Below, piece after piece: positions 35,182 to 45,964 of a stretch of DNA of 64,000 nt (position 1 is the first letter of the stretch; the number at the start of each line of letters is the position of its first letter). The position numbers and the translations under genes were made by a program. The stretch is from Primulina eburnea (taxonomy: Eukaryota; Streptophyta; Magnoliopsida; Lamiales; Gesneriaceae): the NCBI RefSeq assembly GCF_022965805.1, contig NC_133101.1, positions 14,479,054 through 14,543,053 of the forward strand, given 5' to 3'. The notes under the pieces were generated by a model, which made no database searches, was not told the DNA's origin, and saw only the letters and a program-made list of their open reading frames with translations.

Positions 35182-36154
35182 TCATATGAATAACTCGGGA
35201 TATATTTGTTGCATCTCTGACTCTGTCTCCCTAGTTGCTTCCTCGTTGCCATGACGACTCCAATGAACCTTCACAAGCGGAATGGTCTTCGTTCTGAGCT
35301 GTTTCTCTTTCCGATCAAGAATCTGTATCGGTTGCTCAACATAGCTCAACGTCTGATCTAATTCGGCTTCGTCAGGCTAGATGATATGAGAAATATCTGG
35401 CATATCTCTACGCAACATCGATACATGAAAGACGTCATGTATCCCAGACAAAGAAGGAGAAGAGCAAGTCTGTAAGCTCGATCTCCAATCTTCTCAAAAA
35501 TCTCATACGGACCGATGTATCTAGGAGACAACTTTCCTCGCTTGCCAAACCTGACAACGCCTCTGAAATGAGAAATCTTCAAGAATACTCTGTCTCCCTG
35601 CTCAAATACTAACGGTCTGTGTCTGATATTGTCATACTTAGCTTGTCTGTCTTGCGCTGTCTTCATTCTCTTCTGAATGATCTTCACTTTCTCAGTCATT
35701 TCTCGAATCATGTCAGGCCCTAATTCTGGTACTTCAGAAATATCATCCCAGTACAACGGAGATCTGCACTTTTTGCCATACAAAGCTTCAAACGGTGACA
35801 TCTCTATACTTGTCTGATAGCTGTTGTTGTACGAGAATTCACACAAAGGCAATGAATCCTGCCAACTAGTACCAAAATCTAGTACTACAGCTCTCAACGT
35901 ATCCTCTGGGTAGTCCGCTCTGACTGTCCGTCTGTCTGAGGATGATAAGCAGTACTCAGGTGCAATGTCGTACCCAAAGCCTGCTGCAAACTGTGCCAGA
36001 AGTGAGAAGTGAACCGTGTATCACGATCTGATACGATTGACTTTGGCACACCAAGCAATCTGACGACAGCTCTAACGTAAATCTCCACCATCTGATCATG
36101 TCTGTAGGTCATTCTGTACGGGATGAAACAGGCAGATTTGGTCAATCTGTCAAT
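35182..36154 (-). pseudogene. Duplicated copy of element E pol 3' part
   Basis: Same content as 23616-24589 (integrase second half, barrel, chromodomain-like tail), with the same frameshift near the GQSERT motif and an additional 1-base deletion near 35458 that replaces the end of the RLALPP segment. It sits between the truncated F internal region and the second F LTR, separated by more than 10 kb from the rest of E pol that it matches. Confidence 0.85.
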
Positions 36155-36159
36155 GATGA

Positions 36160-37652
36160 TGATAGGACTCGTTTTTACGTGTTTTTAGTGTTGGTTTCGA
36201 GTCGCATTCATACATCATATTAGTTTGTTTTAGTTTATTCTTGCATTTTGTTTGCATTATTTAGCATATGACTGATCTCGTGTGTTTTGTGGTATTTTGT
36301 AGGAATGGAACCAAATATGGCAGAAAATGGGCACAACAACGAAGAAGCCTCGCTAGGGCGGTCAAAACTGACCGCCCCAGCGAGCATTCTAGTCTTACCG
36401 AGGATATCGAACAGAAGACCTCTCGCTAGGGCGGTCAAAACTGACCGCCCCAGCGAGACTGCTAGCCTGGACAAGAGAATTTAACAGAAGATCTCTCGCT
36501 CGGGCGGTCAAAAGTGGCCGCCCCAGCGAGACTAGAGAGAAGGCTAAAGATTTTTATTCGAGAGTCACTCGCCCCAGCGGTCAAAACCTACCGCCCTAGC
36601 GAGTCACGCGATCCAGCAAGATTCTGCGAGATTTGTTTCTATTTTCATGGACTCTATCCAAGACCACTAACCTAAGACACGAGATTGGGCGCCTCTTTGG
36701 GATTATTCATCATATTTTCATCAATTTTTCTGGGAGAGAAGGCTAGGAGTAAGGAAGACTTTCGAAGAACTCGAGAATTCCAAGCGTCGCAGCCATCTTC
36801 CATCGTCATATTTAGTATTTTATTATTCCGTATTTTATTCTCTTGCATAGATTGTTGATTTTTAGTATGAATTTGGTTGGCTAAACTCTAGATTTGTTGG
36901 GATTTGAGGGTATCCTACCCGTACTCGTTGTTTAACATTATTTCTTGACGTTTTTACAAGTGATTTGTTTATGCTATTGTTATTTCTTGTTTCAAGCGAA
37001 GCCTAGCTATCTTCCTTTGATTATTGCATGTTGTTAACGATGTCGACAGACTAATTAACAATAGGATCGCATAGTATAAACCACGGACTTACAATTTTAG
37101 TAGACATACGGAATTGGGTACGTGTCGATAGTGATAGTTCACCCGGATAAAAGCTAGAGGATTCCATAGAACGTAAGGCGATCTTAAACTGTTAAATAAT
37201 TGAGGACACTTGATTACTGCATGTTTATGATTAGTGTTAATATAGCTCGACAGAGTATATTGATTAGTCTAGGGAATTCCGTCGAATGCACGAGTAAGAG
37301 TCGAGGGTAATTATTAAAACACGAGTGGTAGGTGAACTGATAATTCCCAACAAATTCATCTTTCATTTGATTTAATCCAACTTAATCATTGCATTATTGC
37401 ATACATTCTCTTTGCGCTTTAATTCTTTTAGTTATTTGATTTACATTAGTTTAATTACCAAACCACTTTATCGTTGCTAAAGAAATTTTAATTGAGAATA
37501 AAAAAATATTGTAACGCAGTCCCTGTGGATCGATACTCGTATTCACGTACGTTTATTATAACTTGACTATCTTGCACTTGCGATATTTAAATCGAGCTTT
37601 CATATATAAAACAAATTTTGGGACCATTCACTGTGCAAGTTTTGCTCGATCA
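36160..37652 (+). mobile_element. Element F, right LTR
   Basis: 1,493 bp starting TGATAGGACTCG and ending TGCTCGATCA, followed by GATGA (37653-37657) and then element E. It bears the four 73-bp-spaced palindromes (36349-36603). It is preceded by duplicated E sequence instead of the F internal region, so it is not in the normal 3' LTR arrangement. Confidence 0.9.
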
Positions 37653-37657
37653 GATGA
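37653..37657. repeat. Target-site duplication of element F, right (GATGA)
   Basis: Identical to 24590-24594; the integrase reading of element E resumes here on the minus strand. Confidence 0.8.
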
Positions 37658-40600
37658 CCCAAATCGCATCAGCAGCCCCAGGATGATCGAGGTAACTTCG
37701 TAACAAAATCCATGGAAATGTGGTCCCATTTGCATTCAGGAATGGACAAACTCTGAAGTGAACCACCGGGTTTCTTTCTCTCTGCCTTCACCTGTTGGCA
37801 ATTCAAACACTTAGACGCGAATTCTGCAATATATGTCTTCATTTGCTTCCACCAGAATTGTGTCTTCAGATCGTTGTACATCTTCCTGCCACCAGGATGA
37901 ATACTAAACCGACTACAGTGCGCTTCTGACATAATCTGTCGCCTCAAATCTGAAACATCTGGCACTACAAGATGGTTATTCACATACAAAACAAAATCAT
38001 GTACCTGATACTCTGATATATGTCCAGCTCTGACCATATCAATCGACTTCTGAATGTTCTGATCAGTTCTCTGCGCTTCTTTGATTCTCATAATCAAATC
38101 TGGCTCAATCTGAATCGCAGCAAGTCGAAAGGTCTACTATCTGTATCAAATACTAACCCAGACAAACAGCAATCTTCAACTAAACTCGATACACCTATCG
38201 TCGACAAGGATAGAGAACATACCTTTCGACTCAAGGCATCTGCTGCTGCATTGGACTTCCCTGGATAGTATTTAATCTCGAAATCGAAATCTTTCAGTAG
38301 ATCAATCCATCTACACTGCCTCATGTTCAACTCCAATTGAGAAAACAGGTACTTCAAGCTCTTATGATCAGAATAGATCTCAAATTTCTCACCATACAGA
38401 TAATGACGCTAGATCTTCAATGCAAAGACAATAGCCGCCAATTCGAGATCATGAATCTGATATCGAGTCTCGTGTGGCTTCAGCTATCGAGATGCATAAG
38501 CAATCACGTGCCCTCGCTGCATAAGAATACATCCTAACCCTCTGTGAGATGCATCACAATATACAATGAAATCACCTGAACCTGAAGGAATCATCAAGAC
38601 AGGCGCACTAGTCAGCCTCTTCTTCAACTCAACAAAACTGGTCTCACAATCTTCTGACCATACAAACAGTGCATTCTTCTGTGTCAATTGGGTAATCGGC
38701 TTTGCTATACTGGAGAAATCTCTGATAAAACATCGGTAATACCCTGCTAGACCCATGAAACTGCGGATCTCTGGCACAGAAATCGGTCTCGACCAATTGA
38801 TCACAACTTCAACTTTACTCGGATCAACAGAAATACCATCTCCAGATATGATATGACCCAAGAAGACAACCTGTTTCAACCAGAATTCACACTTGGACAA
38901 TTTGGCATATAAATGTTCATTTCTCAACGTCTGCAATACAATTCTCAAGTGATCTGCATGCTCAGTCAGACTCTTCGATTACACCAAAATGTCATCAATA
39001 AATACAATCACAAACTCATCTAAATATCTCTGGAAAATGCGGTTCATCAGACTCATAAACACCGCTGGCGCATTCGTTAAACCAAAAGGCATGACAATAA
39101 ATTCGTAGTGTCTGTACCTGGTTCGGAATGCTGTCTTCGGTATGTCAACATCTAACTCGCAGCTGATGATACCCTGATCTCAAATCAATCTTAGAATAAA
39201 CCGATGAACCCTGTAACTGATCAAATAAGTCGTCGATGCGAGGCAAGGGATACTTGTTCTTCACTGTTGTCTTATTCAATTGTCTGTAGTCAATACACAG
39301 TCGCATCGAACCATCTTTCTTTCGAACGAATAACACCGTAGCACCCCAAGGAAACACACTTGGTCTAATATATCCCTTGGACAGAAGATCTTCTAACTGT
39401 GCTTTTAACTCTTTCAGCTCTATCGGTGCCATTCTATAAGGAGCCTTCGATATCAGAACAGTACCAGGCATAAGATCGATGCTGAAATCAACCTCTCGGG
39501 CTGGAGGTAACCCCGGTATCTCATCTGGGAATACATCCGCAAACTCGCAAACTACTGGCAGATCTGCCAAAGTAGGGCTCAACTTCAGTAGATCTACTGA
39601 ATAAATAAGGAACCCCTATGCTCCTGTCTGCAATAATCTACTCATAGTCAGAGCAGATACTAAGGGAATCCGAGATCTGGAACCCTTACCAAAGAACTTC
39701 CACTCTTCAGCCATCTCTGGTCTGAACCTGACAATCTTGTGGAAACAATCTACAGTAGCCCTGTATATGGTCAACATATCTATACCAAATATACAGTCAA
39801 AATCAGCTAACCCAAGTACTACACAATCTAAATCAATCTCATGGCCCTCAAACTGTAGCATGCAATGTCTAACTGTAGTCACAGATATCAGACCACTTCC
39901 CAACGGAGAATATATAGACACTATAGTGGACATAGACTCGACAGGTAATGCATGTGTCAATGCAAAATGCTCAGAAATAAATGTGTGAGATGCACATGTG
40001 TCAATCAACACATATGCAGGATAACCGCAAAGAAAACAGTTACCTGCAATCACATCATCTGGCGCATCCTGGGCCAGCTCCTCTGTCAAAGCGAATACTC
40101 GAGCCTGCTGTCTGGGAGGTTGGCTCACTGTCTGGCTACCTCCTGGCCTCTGCTGTGTCTATGTCGGAGGCTGGAATGAATGTACAGAGGATGCCTGTCT
40201 CTCAATCTGAGGTACTGATGCAGACGACCCTGCACTCTGGGATCGCTGTGCACCTCTCTGGGGACAAACTCTGGCAAAGTGTCCCTGCTGTCTACAAATA
40301 TTGCATCGCCCACTCACTCCCTGACACTGATATGTAGCATGTCTGCCTCCGCAAGAACTACAATAAACACCTGTATAGTCTGAACTCTGGCCAGAACCTC
40401 TCTGTCTCGACCTACTGGAGCTTGACGAACTGCTCCCTGACCTATTAAACTGCTTTCCTCTCGCTTTCAGCTGATCTTTTCTCCCACTACTACTGCTCCC
40501 ACTATCAAATCGAGGAGGAGGTGGTGGAAACTGGATAGTAGGCTGTGGCTGTCTCGGACTCTGAACACTGTAAGAAGCCCCTCGCTGCCTAATCAAGCCA

Positions 40601-41198
40601 GCCTCTGCTCCTTTCGCTCTGTTCAGTGCCTCTGAAAAAGTATTGGGTCGTCCCGTGTTCACCAAAGTAAATATATCAGGGTTCAACCCGTTGATGAACT
40701 GATCGGCGACTGCCTCATCATTCCCTGCCACGTGTGGCGCAAATCTGAGCAAGGAAGAAAACTTGGCAACATACTCTTCTATGTTCAACTGCCCCTGTCT
40801 CAAGTTGGCAAATTCAGCTCCTTTGTCTTTGCGGTAGGAGGCGGGAAAGAAACGCTGATAAAATTCATCTTTGAACACTTTCCAAGTGATGTCAATGCCT
40901 CTATGCTCCAAGGCTCGCTTTGTGGTCAGCCACCAGCTTTTCGCAACTGATGCCCTATCAACATTACTCGTCGCTCATTTGTATAGGCCAAAGACTCAAA
41001 TAACATCTCTATATCGTCTAGCCAACTCTCACAGTAAACTGCATTCTCGGTGCCTTTCAAAGTCGGAGGATGGAACGACTGAAACCGCTTCAGTAGGGTC
41101 TCCATCGGTGTAGCAGTAACATCCATCTGAGCACCTGATGTGCTACCCTGTTCTGGCACATGTCCTGCTACTGGCTGTGGTAATCGTCGAGGAGGCAT
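37658..41198 (-). pseudogene. Element E gag-pol, 5' part (Gag, protease, RT, RNase H, integrase N-terminus)
   Basis: Minus strand, start ATG at 41198 (MPPRRLPQPVAG). Gag; a serine-rich linker; CCHC knuckle CNICRQQGHFARVC (about 40280); protease with LIDTCASHTF, the catalytic glycine replaced by cysteine; reverse transcriptase with [12 protein letters not shown] and FIDDIL; RNase H with YCDASHRG and YSDHKSL; integrase H-H-C-C finger (HCSRFSIHPGG ... CLNCQQ) and first catalytic Asp (MDFVTKLP). Breaks: a 1-base deletion near 40945, TAG at about 40159, TAG at 39616, a 2-base deletion near 39155, TAA inside the residues after FIDDILV, TAG at 38484 and soon after, and a frameshift near 38125. Tekay-like. 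Insertion of F splits integrase. Non-functional. Confidence 0.88.
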
Positions 41199-41441
41199 AA
41201 ATCTGATTATCAAACTGATTAGTATACAACCTATACAATCTGTCTCAGCCCTCCTCTGATCATATACCTCTGATCTAGAATCGGTTCTTATTCAGCCTTG
41301 ACAATTATATGCTGTAAATCAATCAGATACAACACAACATATAATAGGGAAAGGAATAAATCATGCTATCACGTCGAAAGCAAGGAAGATGACTCGAACT
41401 ACCCCGCTCATTCTACTCTATCTCAGTCTACAGAACCTACA

Positions 41442-41453
41442 GCTCTGATACCA
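41442..41453 (-). promoter_or_regulatory. Primer-binding site of element E (tRNA-iMet)
   Basis: TGGTATCAGAGC on the minus strand, five bases from the LTR end at 41459. Confidence 0.9.
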
Positions 41454-41458
41454 CCTGT

Positions 41459-43275
41459 TGTGGGGACCCGGGCTCTAAATCGAATCTATCTGAGATTAAG
41501 TGGATCTTTATTATAAAAAGCGGGTCAAAATTTTGCTTTTATCATTAAATCAAATGTATAAATAAAGCATGAGTTTATTCTTTATTTGATTAAACAAACA
41601 TACTGTACATACAAACTCTGGTTTAGTACAATCATACACTAGTGTTCAGAAATCCAGTACATGTCTAGTACAAACAACTAGTAGTCTGCTATGCCTGAAA
41701 TCACCACAATGACCTGCTCTCTCATCTTGCTCGTGACCCTGATCCTGTCCCACCTGTCGTTATGCACACATACAGACACAACAACAGCCGGAAACTCCGG
41801 TGAGAACGAATCTCAGTATAAAACATGTATACATGCAATGTAGCAATTCATGTACAAAAGCATAACAAATATCAATTAATATGAATCATAATCTATGACA
41901 TGCAAAAGAATACAAATCTGTATTCAACATCTTATTCTTGACTCGATTAATTTCTAAATCTAGGGATCTCGGTGTGAGTAAGATGTCACTGATCTGTCAC
42001 CTACCCTACCAATCGGGGTAACTGTACGTCTTATTCCTAGACTCCGGTCAGATCTGTATGGAATGTCTACACACGGAGTTGATCTGCTCCTATGCGTCGA
42101 TACACCGAACGTCTAGTTTGACAATCTGTCAATGATTCCTATCTCAAAGGCTTGAATATAAATCAATAAACAAGACATAAACATAATCAAATATAACAAC
42201 AATCTCGTATGTGATTGTGGGAAACTTAAACCAAATCTGATTCAAGTCACATCTCCCAATTCACATGCATTATACCTTTCTTGTCGAATGAATCGGTCGA
42301 GATCTCGAATCGAATGTCAACTTTGTCAAGTCTGATCTGAAATGATAATATAGATATGCATTTTATCAATATATAACTCATATCAAGTCTTGCACAAGTC
42401 AATAATCAATCATGTTCAACCTCGGTAACAATCGACAGCATAACGGCGTGTTTTCTCGATACCGGTCATATCAACTCAACATATTCAATCAAAATCATAC
42501 TCTTCAACTCAAGATTATACCATCTATCTACCAAGGTATCAAAATCTGCATGATCTCATGCCCAAATAAGCTGGAAAATCGAAACAATAACATACGGTAT
42601 CCGAAAATCGATCCGATTGCAATTATACCATGCTCAACATATCAAGAACACATATTCTAACTCAAATCTGATTTTCCCCAACACCTATACTTCAACCCAT
42701 GCTGAAATAAAAAGAAACTTACATCTTCTTGTAGCCAATGATGCAAGGAGCACAAATCTATGCTTGGATTTCAGTTTGAGTAAATAAATATTACACAAAC
42801 TAATTTATAAAATGGAAGAACTTGACACTTTCATGGAGTTGTCTCGGTTCTGAAGTCTGAAAATGAAGAAATGCAGACTCTGTTGAAGAATCTATATATA
42901 TATGCCATGTGTCAAAACAAGACTTCAAGGTGAATTTCTCGCATGCAGCACCGCAGGTGCGCTGCATCTTGACTGCGGGTGCGCTAGTGCTTCGGCATCA
43001 CTTTTATTTTTTGAAATTCATCGACCGCGGGTGCGATCTGTACTTTACCGTGGGTGCGGTACCTTTTCTGTAAAATTTCCCAACCTACTGGCCATGCACC
43101 GCGGGTGCGGTGGCTTTCCAGGCGTGGGTGCGGTGTGGCTTCGGCCAAACTTCTGAAATTCTATCTTTTTCCTGTCATATTCCACCATTTCACCTAATGC
43201 TTCTTATAACATGTCATGCATTCTCATATCTTCGAATCTCACATCAATGAAGACTGATAATTCTCGAGCCTTACA
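41459..43275 (-). mobile_element. Element E, 5' LTR (minus strand)
   Basis: 1,817 bp; minus-strand start TGTAAGGCTCGAG at 43275, end GGGTCCCCACA at 41459. It differs from the 3' LTR (21692-23512) at many positions, including loss of CG sites in the repeat array at 42947-43137 and a shorter TATA run near 42893-42904. The pair is clearly more diverged than the F LTR pair, so E is older than F. Confidence 0.9.
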
Positions 43276-43280
43276 TACAT
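43276..43280. repeat. Target-site duplication of element E, right (TACAT)
   Basis: Matches 21687-21691; the D 3' LTR resumes directly after it. Confidence 0.85.
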
Positions 43281-43835
43281 AGTCAGAGATTGCATGCAAT
43301 TAGTTGATCAACGACCATAGGCTTATATCCCAACAGAGTATTGATTTATAACGATGGGATATAGGTACAGAGATAGATATACTATTTAGATATCAATCCA
43401 CCAGAGAAAAGAGAAATACCATCATTATTGCTATGTTATACTATGTTATTCATGTTTCAGAGTTGATGGTATTTAATGTTTTCGAAGCCATGTTTTTCAG
43501 AGTATGATTTATGTGCATTGCTATGTAAGAGTTCCACTTGCTGAGTTTTATACTCATTTCAGTTATTTCATGTGGTGCAGATAAGAGTGATGGGCCAGGA
43601 CGTTGATTCGGGCCGAGGTCATATGCATAAGAGATGGAAGGAAGTGGAAGATTATTTTGTTATACATGGTCAAAATGATATTTTGTATTTTGATGCAACA
43701 CTTTATGGATCATGTATATACTTTTTGTGGTATATTTTGTAAATGTTTATGTCAAGAAGATTTTAAATCCTTCCTCCATTAAAGTAAAATTTTAAATTCC
43801 GCTGTATTTTTATGAAATCGGGTCAGAGCGTTACA
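43281..43835 (+). mobile_element. Element D, 3' LTR, right part
   Basis: Continues the LTR interrupted at 21691 ('agtcagagattgcatgcaatt') and ends CAGAGCGTTACA at 43835, matching 15395-15949 of the 5' LTR. It is followed by the repeated host flank. Confidence 0.85.
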
Positions 43836-44401
43836 AAATCTGCTGCTGAAAGCCTCGAATTTGGCAGTTTTTCTTCTTGAATTTTTGTGAGGTTTTCGGT
43901 GTTCTTTTATCTTGGTTTGATCTCTTACTTATAGTTTGGATCTTACTTATAGTTGGGAAGAGAGAAGTTGAGCGGATGCCTTAGTGAACGTTTTAAGGCT
44001 TTTAAGCAGCTTATTTAATGCTATAATGTAGCCATCAATTGGGTGTTACAATATGAATATGGACATGGATTAATTTTTGAGATTTTTCATTATAGGTTGT
44101 CATCAGGTCATTGAATGGGTTCAAACTTATTGGATATGCCCAAAATTTCGAGTACTTGGGCTGTAGTATTTATAAATTTTTGTGGCCTTCACACAACCTA
44201 TTAATGAATATATAATTCAGTCTTCGGAAAATTAATCGACAAAATATACCATCCAAGCAGATTCTATATACGGTTTCTAGCTTATACATATCATCAAACA
44301 CAATGCATCTGCTCCTATGTATGTCGATACCATACTGAACCTCGCCATCTGATGACCCTCGTGGAGTCGATAAATGAGTCAAAGTCTAGCACTAGTACGT
44401 A
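43836..44401. repeat. 565-bp direct repeat flanking element D, right copy
   Basis: Second copy of 14657-15221. After 44401 the sequence continues 'gatcatctatg' as in unit 2, so this copy is the one still joined to its native right flank. It includes the outer part of the old Gypsy LTR (to 44050). Confidence 0.85.
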
Positions 44402-45306
44402 GATCATCTATGTTGTCTCGGATCAAAATACTAATGATATAAAACCTTAACTGCAGACTAATCTACTTGATAAATAATAACCAATTGGAAATTCGGATGG
44501 AAGGTTGTCCAGTGACTCATCATATGATCACACATCTGTATGATTGAATATCTCTATGCACATACCAATGAAACGTGACCTATAACATCACATATATTTC
44601 TCGAAATAGAGTGACCAATGTATACCTTATTTTTTTAATCAAAATTGGATAATCGTTTTTTTTTTCCGACGAAATTAAGGTGTAAGACTTGTCATACAAA
44701 ATTACAAAACAAATGTTTTTTTTTTTGACTTTTACCCCATCATATATTGATATGAAGATTTCATTCCGTGGATTCATGAATGATTTTAACTTTTGTCTAC
44801 CTTTTCCTGAACTAATAATGTTGCAAATCATTAATGAATCAAGTCTTAAAAATATTTTTTTAGAAAAAAATCATAAAGAAACTAAATATTTGGAAAAAAA
44901 ATATATTATCAGTATATAGTATACATATGATTTATGAGCTAAATTATTTATATATTATATTAAATAAACACCATGTGTATGTCGGCTAGTTTAAGTGTAA
45001 AGATAAAGTTAAATCATTGGGATACTTTTGCACGCGTGTGGAGATTTTGTGTGCTTACACGAATGAATCAGTTGGAATATGTGAAAAAGTCGTTTAAAGA
45101 TGAAAAAATTGATTCTTTGATAGATTCGGATAAACATTAAATTATACAGTCACAAACACAAAACGTGGCAGTGGAGGTGTCACAAGGGGTTTTGTGAAAA
45201 AGTTGATTCCTTTTGATAGATTAGTAAAAACATTAAAGTATATAGTCACAAATAACAACATGTGGCAGTAGAGGTGTCACAAGGGGTTTTGTGTGACAAA
45301 GTGTGT
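44402..45306. other. Non-coding spacer of unit 1 with a ~90-bp tandem repeat
   Basis: Matches about 56266-57178. AT-rich. A block of about 90 bp containing 'gtggcagtggaggtgtcac' and 'aaggggttttgtg' is repeated in tandem at about 45110-45295, with divergence between copies. The frames at 44170-44919 are present in both units but have no recognisable domain. No genes. Confidence 0.5.
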
Positions 45307-45314
45307 AGTAGGTG

Positions 45315-45537
45315 GAGGGATGACAATGGGGTGGAGTTGGGTTTGTTATCTCAATACTAGTCTTCGAAATACATCCCTACCCCTATACCTGTCACGATCT
45401 TTGTTTTTTCGGGTTCGTTCCCATTTCAAAAATATTAATGGGGCAACACGGCGTGGGTATAGGGATTCCCCGCCCCGATCCCCGTTTCGAGTTTTCCCCG
45501 TGGGTCTCCAAATCCGTGGGAAAAATTGTCATCTCTA
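45315..45537. mobile_element. hAT-type MITE, unit 1
   Basis: 223 bp with imperfect terminal inverted repeats (left GAGGGATGACAAT, right complement TAGAGATGACAAT) flanked by a perfect 8-bp duplication AGTAGGTG (45307-45314 and 45538-45545). Eight-base target duplications are the hAT hallmark. The interior is GC-rich and non-coding. Confidence 0.75.
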
Positions 45538-45545
45538 AGTAGGTG

Positions 45546-45964
45546 TTGGTGTTTAAATTTATGGAAAATAACTTTTTTAATCAGCCAATATTGTTTATTT
45601 TGAATTTTAGTTTATTAACATGTTAAATTTTGGTCATTGTACACTAACTATCAGTGTTCGGTTATTTTGGTTAAATTGCTGATACGACGCTGAATATATT
45701 AACTTTTTCGACATCATATCAGCATTCTTTTTAATGTTAGTAAATTTTTGGTTCAACTTAACAATTTTCAATGTAAGATCAATATTTTTGTTTCAATGTC
45801 ACAATTTTCAATATAAAATCAATACTATAAAGATAATTTTCTCAACTAAACACATAAACTATGCTTTACAATAATGACATTCTATTACAATTAACTATAA
45901 AAAATTGATTTTTTAGCATTTTTATTTGCAAAGTGATCAACCAATATTTCATAAATAGATTTTT
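45546..45964. other. Right end of duplication unit 1
   Basis: Non-coding and AT-rich, matching 57425-57845. Similarity between units ends at about 45964/57845 within a short T-run ('agatttttta' versus 'agatttttat'); directly after it the last exon remnant of the gene in unit 2 begins. This is the tandem-duplication junction. Confidence 0.7.

Larger units (their letters stand above)
35016..37652. repeat. 2.64-kb direct repeat, copy 2 (E 3' end plus F LTR)
   Basis: Second copy of 23450-26087. It begins abruptly seven bases after the stop of the F second ORF, with no F polypurine tract, so the F internal 3' end is lost. The junction has at most one or two bases of microhomology. Confidence 0.9.
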
